Shown here: one piece after another, positions 8,633 through 18,277 of the stretch
Position numbering within the stretch: the first letter of the stretch is position 1
Layout of the letters: each line of letters begins with the position of its first letter
The notes under the pieces: generated by a model
The model's database searches: none
What the model was told of the DNA's origin: nothing
What the model saw: only the letters and a program-made list of their open reading frames with translations
Made by a program: the position numbers and the translations under genes
Source of the DNA: Vreelandella sedimenti
GTDB taxonomy: Bacteria > Pseudomonadota > Gammaproteobacteria > Pseudomonadales > Halomonadaceae
Reading direction: 5' to 3'
Assembly: GCF_013416325.1 (NCBI RefSeq)
Contig: NZ_JACCGK010000019.1
Coordinates: 16,574-80,573 of the forward strand
Length of the DNA: 64,000 bases

Positions 8633-11600
8633 ATGCACTACGTTGCGATTGAAGAGAGCCGGCAAGATCTTTTGAAGCAGCTCCAGGAGCGGCTATACGC
8701 GCGGTTAGACCCCGCTCGTGCCGCCACTGTGGACGCTTTTGCTCGGCACTTTTATGCCACCGTGCCGGTGGAAGACCTGGTAGATCGCCGCCTGGACGAT
8801 CTGTATGGCGCAACGCTGTCGATCTGGCAGTTTTTGCAGCATCACGACCCGCAAAGCCCCAAAGTAAGGGTATTTAACCCTGATTTTGAAGAGCACGGCT
8901 GGCAGTCGACGCATACCTTTGTCGCCGTTCTCCACGAAGATATGCCGTTTTTGGTCGACTCGGTGCGTATCGAGCTCAACCGCCGCGGCTTGACCGTGCA
9001 CGCCATTCAAAACGCCGTGCTTGCAGTCGCCCGTGATGAGCGCCATCAGTTGCAGGCGCTGGCCTCGCCCAGGGCAGAAAACGCACCTGAAGCGCGCGAG
9101 TCGCTAATTGTCATTGAGGTAGACCGGCACACCGACGTGGCGTTGCTTGAGAAAATCGAAAGCAATCTAAATGACGTGCTTCGCGATGTACGTACCGCTG
9201 TGGGCGATTTCGACGCCATGTGTTCGCAAATCACCGCATCGATTCAAGAACTCGAGAAAAACTGCCCGCCGCAGATCGATCCTGACGACCACGAAGAGGC
9301 GATTGCCTTTTTAGAGTGGATGCTCAAGGATAACTTTACTTTCCTGGGCTACGACGAGTACCTGCTGGAGGGCAGCGAGTTAAAGCGCGACGCGGATAGC
9401 GTGCTGGGCGTGTTCCGCCTGGATCAGCCGCGCTACTGCGAGCGTATTCGCACCGAAGAAGGGGTGGATGAGCACAATGATTATGTGCTGGTGCCGCAGC
9501 TACTATCGTTTGCCAAAAGCGCCCATCACTCCCGGGTGCACCGTCCTACCTACCCTGACTACATCACCGTTGATCGCTACGACGATGACGGCAATGTGAT
9601 TGGTGAGCGGCGCTTCTTCGGTTTGTTTACCTCCACGGTCTATAACGAGTCGCCGCGCAATATTCCGCTGCTGCGCCGCAAGCTCAAAGCCGTCATGGAT
9701 ATCGCTGGGTTTAATCCCCAGGGCCACAACGGCAAGCAGTTGTTACAGGTGCTGGAAGTCTATCCCCGGGATGATCTTTTCCAGATCGATACCGAGTCAC
9801 TGGCCAGCACTGCGCTGGGCATCCTCAATATTCGTGAGCGCCGTCAGGTGCGGCTATTTATCCGCGCCGATATCAGCGGCAAGTTCTACTCTTGCCTGGT
9901 GTTTGTCCCCCGGGACGTGTTTTCCACGGATCTGCGTCAGCGGATTCAAAACGTGTTGTGCGACGAGTTAGACGCCCACTTTGGCGACTTCAATACCTAT
10001 TTATCCGAGTCTGTGCTGGCGCGTATTCAATTGATTTTACGCTTTAATGGTGACGCGCCCAGCGACTATGACCTCAAGCGTTTGGAAAGCAAAGTGTCAC
10101 GGCTGGCGCGCAGTTGGCGTGACGAGCTGCAGAACGCCATGATCGAAGGCTTTGGGGAAGAGCGCGCCAACAATTTGATGGATCAGTTCCGCGAGGCGTT
10201 CTCGGCCAGCTACCGTGAAGACTTCTCTGCGCGCACCGCGGTGTTTGATGTTCAGCACCTACTGACACTGGATAGCGAGAACGACCTCTCGCTGTCGCTC
10301 TATCGGCCATTAGAAGAGCAGGGTGGTGGTGTTAACCTGAAACTGTTTCACCGTGAATCGCAGATTCCGCTGTCTGACGTGCTGCCGATGATGGAAAACC
10401 TCGGCCTGCGTGTAATTGGTGAACGCCCCTACGATATTAACGCTCCTGAACAGCGCTACTGGATTCACGATTTTGAGCTTGAGCACAGCGGTGCGGATGT
10501 CAGCCTGGGCGACATGCGCGATGTATTCACGGAAGCCTTCAAGCGCATCTGGACCGGCGAGGCCGATAACGATGCGTTTAACCGCCTGATTATCGGCGCT
10601 GGCCTGGATTGGCGCGAAGTGGCCATGCTGCGTGGCTACGCACGCTACCTCAAACAGATCCGCTTCGGCATGTCCCAGGATTACATCGCTGCTACGCTGG
10701 CCAACTATCCTGCCATTACCCGTGAGTTGGTTGAATTATTCCGCCTGCGTTTTGATCCTGAGCAGCAGAGCCACGCCACCGACGAGTGCATCGCGAGCTT
10801 AAATGAGCGCTTGGAAGGGGTCGCCAGCCTTAACGATGACCAGCTACTGCGCCGCTTTATGGAGCTGATCCTCGCCACCCTACGTACCAACTACTACCAA
10901 CTGGCTGAGGGTGGGCGCTTTAAAGATTATATCGCCTATAAGCTGGAGCCCTCCAAGGTTACCGGCATGCCCAAGCCGCGGCCGATGTTTGAAATTTTTG
11001 TCTGCTCGCCGCGGGTGGAAGGTGTCCACCTGCGGGGCGGCAAAGTGGCCCGCGGTGGCCTTCGCTGGTCGGATCGCTTTGAAGATTATCGCACCGAAGT
11101 GCTGGGGCTGGTGAAAGCGCAGCAGGTTAAGAACGCCGTTATCGTGCCGGTTGGTGCTAAAGGCGGTTTTGTCTGTAAGCGCATGCCGGAAAATGCCAGT
11201 CGTGATGTCGTCCAGAAAGAGGGCATTGCCTGTTACCAAATCTTTATTCGTGCGCTGCTGGATGTCACCGATAACCTGGTGGGCGGCGATGTTGTGCCGC
11301 CGGAAAATGTTGTCCGCCATGATGAGGACGACGCTTACCTAGTGGTAGCTGCCGACAAAGGCACCGCTACCTTCTCAGATATCGCCAACGAAATTTCCAT
11401 TGAGTATGGTCACTGGCTGGGCGATGCCTTTGCCTCTGGCGGTGCTAACGGTTATGACCACAAGAAAATGGGCATCACCGCTCGCGGTGCCTGGGAATCA
11501 GTTAAGCGCCACTTCAAAAATCTGGATCTCGACACCCAGCGCGACCTGTTTAGCGTGGTGGGGATCGGTGATATGGCCGGCGATGTGTTTGGTAATGGCA

Positions 11601-13456
11601 TGCTGCTCTCCGACAAGATTCAGCTAGTGGGCGCCTTCAACCACCTGCATATCTTTGTAGACCCCAACCCGGACGCCGAGGCGTCGTTTGCCGAGCGCAA
11701 GCGGCTGTTTGCATTACCACGCTCCAGCTGGGAAGACTATAGCCAGGAACTGATCTCCGCCGGTGGCGGCATCTTTAGCCGTAGCGCCAAGTCGATTAGC
11801 ATCACACCGGAGATGCAGCAGGTATTTGGTATCAAGGAAGAGCGCCTGTCGCCGAATGAACTAATCCGCGCCATGCTCAAATCCAAGGTGGACTTGATTT
11901 GGAACGGCGGTATCGGTACCTACGTGAAGGGCTCCGACGAAACCGATGCGGATGTGGGCGATAAAGCCAACGACACCTTGCGCATCAACGGCAATGACTT
12001 GAATTGCCGTGTGGTCGGCGAGGGCGGTAACCTCGGCTTGACCCAGCGCGGACGTATGGAAGCCGCCGCCAAAGGCGTGCGCGTTTACACTGACTTTATT
12101 GACAACGCCGGTGGAGTGAACTGCTCCGACCACGAGGTCAATATCAAGATTTTGATCGATGAAGTGGTCAAGCGCGGCGACATGACCGACAAGCAGCGCA
12201 ATCAGCTGTTGGCGGAAATGACCGACGAGGTGGCGGATCTGGTGATCCTGGATAATTACCGCCAAAGTCAGGCGCTGGATCTATCGGCTACCCTTTCTGA
12301 CCAGTCAATGGGCCCTTACCGCCGTTTTATCAGCGAGCTGGAGGCCGCCGGGCAGATTGACCGCGAGTTGGAATTCCTGCCTACCGATGATGTGCTCAAA
12401 GAGCGGGCCAGCAACGATCAAGGGATGCGCCTGCCGGAACTGTCGGTACTGATCTCCTACGCCAAGAGCACTTTGAAAGGCGACTTGATCACCTCTGATG
12501 TGCCGGACGATCACTATATTCATCGTCACCTGGAGCGGCTGTTCCCATCAGTGCTGGTCGAGCGCTTTAAAGTCGAAATGTACGAGCACCGTCTGAAGCG
12601 TGAAATTGTCGCTACCCAGGTGGCCAACGATCTGGTCGATCATATGGGGGTCGTCTTTGTACGTCGCCTGATGGACTCCACCGGAGCGGGGCGCGCCGAT
12701 ATTGCGCGAGCCTACATCGTGGCCCGTGATAGCTTTAACTTGCCCAGTCTATGGGCGCAAATTGAAGCCCTCGATAATCAGGTGCCCAACCGCATTCAGT
12801 ACTCGATGATGCTTGACCTGATGCGCTTGATCCGTCGTGCCACGCGCTGGTTTGTGCGTCAGCACTTAGGGCTTTCGACACAAGATACCATTGAGTACTT
12901 CGCTCCTCGCTTGGCGCAGTTGCAGGAAGGTATTGGTGAGCTTCTCAGTGGTGAAGAGCTTAGCGCCTGGAACTCGCGTCGTGACGAGTTGTTGGAGGCG
13001 GGTGTGCCAGAAGCGTTGGCATCCAACGTGGCGGCGTCATCAAGCCTTTATGCGGGGCTGGGTATTATCCAGGCGGCGCGCCTGACGAATGAAAAACCCC
13101 AGCGAGTGGCGGAAGTGCTGTACGAAATTGGCAGCCGCCTGGAGTTACCATGGATGATTCAGCAGGTAACCCAGCTGGAAGTGCGCGACGCCTGGCAGGC
13201 CCAGGCGCGGGAAACCTTCCGTGACGATATTGAGCGCCAGCAGCTGGCGCTGACCACCAGCGTACTGAAGTTGGATGCCGGAAGTCGCGATACCCCGGAG
13301 CGGGTGGCGCAGTGGCTGGATCAGCACGCCGATCTGCATCGCCGCTGGTGCCGCCTTATTGAAGAGGTGCGCGGCGGCAGTGAAGGAGGCTTTGCGCTCT
13401 TTGCCGTGGCGGTACGCGAACTGGTAGATCTGGCTGAAAGCGATAGCGAAGCCTAA
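8633..13456 (+). CDS. gdhB: NAD-specific glutamate dehydrogenase (GDH-180 class)
   Basis: A very large 1607-residue NAD-dependent glutamate dehydrogenase that deaminates glutamate to 2-oxoglutarate. N-terminal ACT-like regulatory segments (about residues 80-200) precede the catalytic part. The catalytic region (about 770-1200) has family hallmarks: RGGKVARGGLRWSDR, the GAKGGFVCKR lysine segment, VVGIGDMAGDVFGNGML for the nucleotide-binding fold and GGNLGLTQRGR. The C-terminal helical region is long. The ATG at 8633 follows an AGGTGAT ribosome site. It is a single-gene unit with its own terminator. It would serve glutamate catabolism and perhaps adjustment of the osmolyte glutamate pool (inference). 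Confidence 0.96.
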   Translation: MHYVAIEESRQDLLKQLQERLYARLDPARAATVDAFARHFYATVPVEDLVDRRLDDLYGATLSIWQFLQHHDPQSPKVRVFNPDFEEHGWQSTHTFVAVLHEDMPFLVDSVRIELNRRGLTVHAIQNAVLAVARDERHQLQALASPRAENAPEARESLIVIEVDRHTDVALLEKIESNLNDVLRDVRTAVGDFDAMCSQITASIQELEKNCPPQIDPDDHEEAIAFLEWMLKDNFTFLGYDEYLLEGSELKRDADSVLGVFRLDQPRYCERIRTEEGVDEHNDYVLVPQLLSFAKSAHHSRVHRPTYPDYITVDRYDDDGNVIGERRFFGLFTSTVYNESPRNIPLLRRKLKAVMDIAGFNPQGHNGKQLLQVLEVYPRDDLFQIDTESLASTALGILNIRERRQVRLFIRADISGKFYSCLVFVPRDVFSTDLRQRIQNVLCDELDAHFGDFNTYLSESVLARIQLILRFNGDAPSDYDLKRLESKVSRLARSWRDELQNAMIEGFGEERANNLMDQFREAFSASYREDFSARTAVFDVQHLLTLDSENDLSLSLYRPLEEQGGGVNLKLFHRESQIPLSDVLPMMENLGLRVIGERPYDINAPEQRYWIHDFELEHSGADVSLGDMRDVFTEAFKRIWTGEADNDAFNRLIIGAGLDWREVAMLRGYARYLKQIRFGMSQDYIAATLANYPAITRELVELFRLRFDPEQQSHATDECIASLNERLEGVASLNDDQLLRRFMELILATLRTNYYQLAEGGRFKDYIAYKLEPSKVTGMPKPRPMFEIFVCSPRVEGVHLRGGKVARGGLRWSDRFEDYRTEVLGLVKAQQVKNAVIVPVGAKGGFVCKRMPENASRDVVQKEGIACYQIFIRALLDVTDNLVGGDVVPPENVVRHDEDDAYLVVAADKGTATFSDIANEISIEYGHWLGDAFASGGANGYDHKKMGITARGAWESVKRHFKNLDLDTQRDLFSVVGIGDMAGDVFGNGMLLSDKIQLVGAFNHLHIFVDPNPDAEASFAERKRLFALPRSSWEDYSQELISAGGGIFSRSAKSISITPEMQQVFGIKEERLSPNELIRAMLKSKVDLIWNGGIGTYVKGSDETDADVGDKANDTLRINGNDLNCRVVGEGGNLGLTQRGRMEAAAKGVRVYTDFIDNAGGVNCSDHEVNIKILIDEVVKRGDMTDKQRNQLLAEMTDEVADLVILDNYRQSQALDLSATLSDQSMGPYRRFISELEAAGQIDRELEFLPTDDVLKERASNDQGMRLPELSVLISYAKSTLKGDLITSDVPDDHYIHRHLERLFPSVLVERFKVEMYEHRLKREIVATQVANDLVDHMGVVFVRRLMDSTGAGRADIARAYIVARDSFNLPSLWAQIEALDNQVPNRIQYSMMLDLMRLIRRATRWFVRQHLGLSTQDTIEYFAPRLAQLQEGIGELLSGEELSAWNSRRDELLEAGVPEALASNVAASSSLYAGLGIIQAARLTNEKPQRVAEVLYEIGSRLELPWMIQQVTQLEVRDAWQAQARETFRDDIERQQLALTTSVLKLDAGSRDTPERVAQWLDQHADLHRRWCRLIEEVRGGSEGGFALFAVAVRELVDLAESDSEA

Positions 13457-13510
13457 ACGTACCTAGCCGACTTAATTAAAGCGTGTCTATTTAATTAAAG
13501 TGTGTCCATG

Positions 13511-13545
13511 AAAGCGCGCCCTGGTTCTCCACCAGGGCGCGCTTT
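13511..13545. terminator. Strong GC hairpin terminator after gdhB
   Basis: A perfect 15-bp stem (AAAGCGCGCCCTGGT with its complement) has a five-base loop and ends in TTT. It closes the gdhB unit and lies just before a TATACT-like -10 element in front of pyrD. Because the stem begins AAA and ends TTT it could work in both directions. Confidence 0.75.
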
Positions 13546-13595
13546 ATTGCGTTATACTGATGCCCGTTTTCAGCTCCCGCTTCAAGAGATCCGCT

Positions 13596-14612
13596 ATGTA
13601 CAACCTCGCTCGCTCACTGTTTTTTCGCGTTGACCCAGAGACCTCTCACGGGATGGCCTTGAGCGCTCTGGATGCACTGCATCGGGTGGGTGGGGTAGCA
13701 CGCCTGTTTGGCCAGTCGGTGAGTGATCCCGTCGAGCTTATGGGGCTGCGATTTGCCAATCGAGTGGGGTTAGCTGCCGGGTTGGACAAAAACGCCGACC
13801 ATCTTGATGCCCTTGGCGCGCTGGGGTTTGGGTTTGTCGAAGTTGGCACGGTGACGCCTAAGCCGCAGCCAGGCAATCCTAAGCCTCGGCTATTTCGCCT
13901 AGCGCAGCATGAGGCAATCATCAACCGCTTTGGCTTTAACAACAAAGGGGTTGCGCACCTGGTTCAGCAGGTCAAACAGCGCCACTACGGCGGCATTGTG
14001 GGCATCAATATTGGTAAAAACCTGACGACTTCAGTAGAGCACGCGCTGGATGACTACCTCATATGTTTAGACGCGGTGCATCCCTACGCGGATTACATTG
14101 CCGTTAACGTCTCTTCACCGAATACCCCTGGGTTGCGCAGCCTACAGTTCGGCGAGCAACTGGATGCGCTGTTGGGGCCGATTCGAGCACGAGCCTCAGA
14201 GCTCAATGACCAAACGGGCCGCAACGTACCATTGCTGATTAAGATAGCCCCGGATATGAGCGCTGAAGAAGTAGTCTTGCTGGCAGAAAGTATTCAGCGC
14301 AATGCACTTGATGGCGTGATAGCCACCAATACGACGGTTTCCCGCGCAGGAGTAGAGGGTGACTCACAAGCGGAGGAGGCTGGAGGGCTCTCTGGGAAAC
14401 CGGTCTTCGAGGCATCCAATCGCGTTATTCGCCAACTGCGTCAGCATCTACCATCGTTACCTATCATAGGTGTCGGTGGGATCGATAGTGCTGCTGCTGC
14501 TCAGGCCAAAATCGCGGCGGGAGCAGATTTGGTGCAACTTTACTCGGGGTTGATCTATCAAGGGCCTAAACTGGTCGGTGAATGCGCGAGGGCACTGAAA
14601 GCTAAAGGTTGA
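13596..14612 (+). CDS. pyrD: Dihydroorotate dehydrogenase (quinone), class 2
   Basis: This membrane-associated flavoenzyme oxidises dihydroorotate to orotate in pyrimidine synthesis and hands electrons to quinone. From ATG 13596 the protein has 338 residues and begins MYNLARSLFFRVDPETSH, the class-2 N-terminal amphipathic region. FMN and substrate motifs include GLAAGLDKNADHL, GFVEVGTVTPKPQPGNPKPR, INRFGFNNKG, AVNVSSPNTPGLR and GVGGIDS. A longer frame from 13560 lacks conservation at its start. The neighbour order pyrD-rmf-rlmL is the one seen in other gammaproteobacteria. Confidence 0.95.
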   Translation: MYNLARSLFFRVDPETSHGMALSALDALHRVGGVARLFGQSVSDPVELMGLRFANRVGLAAGLDKNADHLDALGALGFGFVEVGTVTPKPQPGNPKPRLFRLAQHEAIINRFGFNNKGVAHLVQQVKQRHYGGIVGINIGKNLTTSVEHALDDYLICLDAVHPYADYIAVNVSSPNTPGLRSLQFGEQLDALLGPIRARASELNDQTGRNVPLLIKIAPDMSAEEVVLLAESIQRNALDGVIATNTTVSRAGVEGDSQAEEAGGLSGKPVFEASNRVIRQLRQHLPSLPIIGVGGIDSAAAAQAKIAAGADLVQLYSGLIYQGPKLVGECARALKAKG

Positions 14613-14656
14613 GTGCAAAGATGATTAGCGAAGCGGTGTGGGCATAAAGGCGCACT

Positions 14657-14682
14657 AAAAAGCCCACTTGAAAAAGTGGGCT
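14657..14682 (-). terminator. Terminator between convergent pyrD and rmf
   Basis: A 9-bp perfect stem AGCCCACTT/AAGTGGGCT has a GAAA tetraloop. Read on the minus strand the stem is followed by TTTT, so it mainly ends rmf; it may also stop pyrD transcripts. Confidence 0.7.
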
Positions 14683-14736
14683 CACTGAAAACCTCTCGCT
14701 TAAAATCTTTCTTTTAAAACCTTGAAAAATAAAACG

Positions 14737-14946
14737 TTAGGCCATGACTAAAGGATTTTTGTGGATGCCCGAGATGCCGGTCATCCCATCCCACTGGTCG
14801 CCGCGACCTTCACGCCAACCGCTCATCCAGTATTCGCGTAAATTGATATCTTGACTGGGACAGTCGTCACGAGAACGACCCGATACACCCGCTTTGTAGC
14901 CGTGGACATAAGCCCGCTGGAAGCGATCACGTTTTTGCCGTTTCAT
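14737..14946 (-). CDS. rmf: Ribosome modulation factor RMF
   Basis: RMF binds 70S ribosomes and drives formation of inactive 100S dimers in stationary phase. The 69-residue basic protein begins MKRQKRDRFQRAYVHGY and contains the family signature GVSGRSRDDCP and REYWMSGWREGR. It is a little longer than E. coli RMF (55 residues) through a C-terminal tail. It lies between pyrD and rlmL on the opposite strand. In E. coli it is controlled by ppGpp and growth rate; its 340-base upstream region here contains hairpins (separate entry). Confidence 0.95.
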   Translation of the reverse strand: MKRQKRDRFQRAYVHGYKAGVSGRSRDDCPSQDINLREYWMSGWREGRGDQWDGMTGISGIHKNPLVMA

Positions 14947-15284
14947 TGGCTAACCTCTTTTCACGAAAGCCTTTGATAAGAAATAGGGTGTTATCGAAAA
15001 CAACCACTATTCCGAGAGCTTGCTTCAAGAGCGAGACGCCGCTTCAGCCCTGTTGTTTGGCACTCACGGGCTGAACGAGCCGAGCGGCAATCTCTTACAA
15101 AGAACACTTAAACGCCAAGGGTCCGGTCTTGAACCGACCCTGACAAGAAACGCATGCGTTTTTCAGTAGCTACTCTCTTATTGTTAGACCATGATGGGGT
15201 CATCTGTCGACTACCAAATTGTCATAAAACGTAAACTCATTTGCTATATACAGGAATATTGCGCCTTTCAGCGCCGCTATTATC
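14947..15284. promoter_or_regulatory. rmf/rlmL divergent intergenic region with hairpins
   Basis: This 338-base gap between divergent rmf and rlmL holds at least two inverted repeats: an 8-bp perfect stem TTCAGCCC/GGGCTGAA (15043-15075, 17-base loop) and a GGGT-CGGT/ACCG-ACCC stem with one bulge (15119-15140). Either could form in a long rmf 5' leader. I see no reading frame and no tRNA. The promoters of both genes must lie here. Confidence 0.45.
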
Positions 15285-17522
15285 ATGACCGAGTCGAACC
15301 AAACCGCTCCCCTGAACTTGCTCGCCACTTGTCCCAAAGGCATTGAAGGCTTGCTCCACGACGAACTCATAGCGCTGGGCGCCACGCCGGGTAAAACCAC
15401 TGTAGCGGGCGTCTATTTCACTGCCAGCCAAGCGATCGCTTATCGTGTCTGCCTGTGGTCTCGGTTAGCTAACCGGGTCATTTTGACCCTGGTACGCGAA
15501 TCGATGATCGATACCGCTGGGCAAGTGCGCGATGTGGTCGCCCGTATTGCCTGGACGCAGCACCTGGCGCCGGGTAACACGTTGGCGGTCGATTTTCACG
15601 GCCGCAGCGAACATATTCGCCACACCCGTTTTGGTGCCCAGACCGTTAAGGACGGCGTAGTTGATGCCCTTCAACTGGCAGGGCAGGAACGTCCCAACGT
15701 TGATACTAAAACCCCGCATTTGCGTATATACGCCCACCTCCACCGGATGAACCTAACTATTGGGCTGGATCTCTCTGGTGAAAGCCTGCATCGTCGCGGT
15801 TATCGCCGGGATGTGGGGCATGCGCCGCTAAAAGAGAATCTGGCGGCGGCACTGTTGGTGCGCGCAGGCTGGCCCGAGCGCCTCAAAGCCGGTGAACCGT
15901 TGATCGATCCGCTTTGTGGTGCGGGCACGCTACTAATCGAAGCCGCCATGATGGCCGCTGACCAAGCGCCTAACCTGAATCGCGAGCGGTTCGGCTTTCA
16001 CGGCTGGGCTGGGCATGATGATGAAGCGTGGCGGGAGCAGAAGCGCGAAGCCGAAGCGCGCGCGTCGATTGGTCGCAAGCGCTGCAAAGCCCAGCTACTA
16101 GGCTTCGACCAGAGCCCTACGGCGCTTACGGCGGCGAAGTCCAATGCTATGCGGGCAGGCATCCCAGCCTTGATTACCCTGCATGGGCAGAGCCTTGCCC
16201 AGTTGACGCGTCCCGAAACACTGACTGCTGAGAGCGGCCTGCTGATCACCAATCCCCCTTACGGCGAGCGCCTGGGCGAGCTACCCGAACTGGTGCGTCT
16301 CTATGCCCAGCTAGGTGATAAAGCCAAAGCACTGTTTCCCGGCTGGACCCTGGCGGTGTTTACCGGCAATCCGGATCTCGGCCACCGGCTGGGGATGCGT
16401 GCGCACAAACAGTACGCACTCAAAAACGGCGCCTTGGAGGCCAAGCTGCTGCTTATGGAGGTTGGTGGCGCCGAGCATTCACCTGCCGTGAGCGATACAA
16501 AGCCTGTTCAGAGCGAGAGCAGTGCAGTAGCGACACCTAATGAAGAGGCTAGCGAAGAGCAAGCTGTTCACAAAAACCAAGACAATGCCCAGATGTTTGC
16601 CAATCGGCTGATCAAAAATCAGAAGCGCTTGAAGAAATGGCTGAAGCAGAGCGGGGAAACCAGCTATCGTGTGTATGATGCCGATATGCCCGAGTACGCA
16701 TTGGCGGTGGATCGCTACGGTGACCGCGTGCACGTGCAAGAGTACGCGGCGCCGAGTTCGATTAATCCGGCCCAAGCACAGAAGCGCTTGTACGATGCCT
16801 TGGAAGTCATGCCCGAGGCGCTTAACGTTGACGCCAGTAAAATCTATATCAAACGCCGCGAACGCCAAACCGGCAGCGCCCAGTATCAGAAGCGCGCCGC
16901 TAGTGGCGAGCGTTTTGAGGTGCAGGAAGGTAAGGCACGGCTCTGGGTCAATCTGCGTGACTACCTGGATACCGGGTTGTTCCTTGACCACCGCCCGGTA
17001 CGTCGGATGCTGGGCGAAATGGCCAGCGGCAAGCGCTTTTTAAACCTGTTCTGCTACACCGCCACGGCGACGGTACAGGCCGCCTTAGGCGGCGCCAGCG
17101 ACAGCGTGAGCGTGGATATGTCCAACACCTACCTGGAGTGGGCTAAGGACAACTTTGCGCTGAATAAGCTTGATACACGGCTGCACCGCGTGGTGCGCGA
17201 CGACTGTTTCCGCTGGCTGGAAACCGCCAATGCTGAGTTTGACCTGATCTTTATGGATCCGCCGACGTTCTCTAACTCGAAGAAAATGCGCGATACTCTC
17301 GACGTGCAGCGTGACCACCCGCGGCTTGTGGAGCTCGCCATGGCGCGCTTGGCACCCGGTGGAACCTTGGTGTTTTCTAATAACCAGCGGCGCTTTAAAC
17401 TCGATGAAGCGCTCAGCGAGCTTTACGCTGTTGAGGATATCACCAGGCGCAGTTTCGACCCCGATTTCCAGCGGCGCACGAACCTGCACCACGTGTTTTT
17501 ACTTCGTCATAAGGCGTCATAA
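15285..17522 (+). CDS. rlmL: Bifunctional 23S rRNA methyltransferase RlmKL
   Basis: A 745-residue fusion enzyme that methylates G2445 (RlmL part) and G2069 (RlmK part) of 23S rRNA. The N-terminal half has a THUMP domain (about residues 45-155) followed by a methyltransferase with DPLCGAGTLLIEAA and ITNPPYGERLGE. The C-terminal half, after a polar linker (about 400-430), has the RlmK/RlmI-type module with GKRFLNLFCYTATATVQAA and MDPPTFSNSKKM. Both SAM sites look intact. The glutaredoxin-like gene starts 13 bases after the stop, so the two are probably co-transcribed. Confidence 0.95.
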   Translation: MTESNQTAPLNLLATCPKGIEGLLHDELIALGATPGKTTVAGVYFTASQAIAYRVCLWSRLANRVILTLVRESMIDTAGQVRDVVARIAWTQHLAPGNTLAVDFHGRSEHIRHTRFGAQTVKDGVVDALQLAGQERPNVDTKTPHLRIYAHLHRMNLTIGLDLSGESLHRRGYRRDVGHAPLKENLAAALLVRAGWPERLKAGEPLIDPLCGAGTLLIEAAMMAADQAPNLNRERFGFHGWAGHDDEAWREQKREAEARASIGRKRCKAQLLGFDQSPTALTAAKSNAMRAGIPALITLHGQSLAQLTRPETLTAESGLLITNPPYGERLGELPELVRLYAQLGDKAKALFPGWTLAVFTGNPDLGHRLGMRAHKQYALKNGALEAKLLLMEVGGAEHSPAVSDTKPVQSESSAVATPNEEASEEQAVHKNQDNAQMFANRLIKNQKRLKKWLKQSGETSYRVYDADMPEYALAVDRYGDRVHVQEYAAPSSINPAQAQKRLYDALEVMPEALNVDASKIYIKRRERQTGSAQYQKRAASGERFEVQEGKARLWVNLRDYLDTGLFLDHRPVRRMLGEMASGKRFLNLFCYTATATVQAALGGASDSVSVDMSNTYLEWAKDNFALNKLDTRLHRVVRDDCFRWLETANAEFDLIFMDPPTFSNSKKMRDTLDVQRDHPRLVELAMARLAPGGTLVFSNNQRRFKLDEALSELYAVEDITRRSFDPDFQRRTNLHHVFLLRHKAS

Positions 17523-17534
17523 GAGAGCTTTTGC

Positions 17535-17870
17535 ATGATTCAGCTATCGCTTTACACAACGATGGGCTGCCACCTATGCAGCCAGTTAGAGGCTTTGGTG
17601 GCGGCACTGGCGAATCAAAAGGTGTGGCTGCACCACATCGAGATTAGCGACGACGACGCCCTGGTTGAGAGCTACGGCGTGCGGATACCGGTGCTGGTGG
17701 ATGGTGACGGCAATGAGCTGGATCGTGGCTTTGAGCTGGAGCGATTAAGTGCCTGGTTGCGCGAGCGCGGCTGGCTGGATGAAGACGCGCTGGCGGGGTT
17801 TACAGCACCGCCAGACACTACGCCGCCGAAAGGCGCCCATAAGCGTCATGGGCGGCGTTTTTTAGGTTAA
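17535..17870 (+). CDS. Glutaredoxin-like (DUF836 family) thiol protein
   Basis: A 111-residue thioredoxin-fold protein with an N-terminal CHLC active-site motif (residues 11-14 in LYTTMGCHLC) and the cis-proline segment VRIPVLV (about 54-60). The family is annotated as glutaredoxin-like, but its substrate is not known. It follows rlmL closely and likely shares its transcript. The last 17 codons are also part of a strong hairpin terminator, so the coding end and the transcription end overlap. Confidence 0.8.
   Translation: MIQLSLYTTMGCHLCSQLEALVAALANQKVWLHHIEISDDDALVESYGVRIPVLVDGDGNELDRGFELERLSAWLRERGWLDEDALAGFTAPPDTTPPKGAHKRHGRRFLG
17820..17866 (+). terminator. Terminator lying inside the 3' end of the glutaredoxin-like gene
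   Basis: The stem ACGCCGCC/GGGCGGCGT with an inner GGCGCCCAT region is followed by TTTTTT and then the TAGGTTAA that contains the stop codon. The hairpin falls within codons, so the C-terminal RRFLG-type tail is encoded by the terminator itself. Confidence 0.7.
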
Positions 17871-17911
17871 CAAGTGCATGGTTAATAAGTGCATGGCCGG
17901 GTTCGAGTGAC

Positions 17912-18193
17912 TTACATCACGTCCAGTAGCGATAGTTGACGCATGGCTTCTTGGCCTTCGGGGGTATGGTCGGCCACTTCCAGCACCTTGCGAAAGCCTC
18001 GTGAGGACTGGATAGTGGTTTCGTCCTCCAGCCACATATGGGCTTGATCCAGCGTATCGGCTAGCTGATGTTTCAGACCGCCAAACTGAGTGCCGATTTG
18101 GCCCCAGGCGCGGCTGAAAATCCAGTCACCAAACATATCCTGGTGAATATGAACCAACACATAGTCATGGTTGGTTTCCCAGCGTACGATCAC
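17912..18193 (-). CDS. WGR-like small protein
   Basis: A 93-residue protein whose first half (VRWETNHDYVLVHIHQDMFGDWIFSRAWGQIG region) resembles the WGR fold, a small module found in DNA-ligase and PARP-associated proteins. The rest is helical. No catalytic motif is seen and the function is unknown. It is divergently placed from pdxB, with 84 bases between the starts. The assignment rests on the W-G-x spacing and is moderate. Confidence 0.6.
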   Translation of the reverse strand: MIVRWETNHDYVLVHIHQDMFGDWIFSRAWGQIGTQFGGLKHQLADTLDQAHMWLEDETTIQSSRGFRKVLEVADHTPEGQEAMRQLSLLDVM

Positions 18194-18277
18194 AACACTC
18201 TCCTTAAATACCCTTTAAACACGCCTGCCCATCAAGCCGTCGCGGGCGTATTGTAAAGCCCGGATACCAAAACGCCT

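Noticed and set aside
11861..12265. 134-residue frame antisense to gdhB
   Set aside because: Mirror of a high-GC coding region; gdhB motifs are continuous on the plus strand.
13471..13507. Short tandem repeat TTAATTAAAG-CGTGTC / TTAATTAAAG-TGTGTC after gdhB
   Set aside because: Only two imperfect 17-base units in a spacer; no link to a function.
16479..16991. 170-residue frame antisense to rlmL
   Set aside because: Shadow of the linker and C-terminal half of rlmL, without ribosome site.
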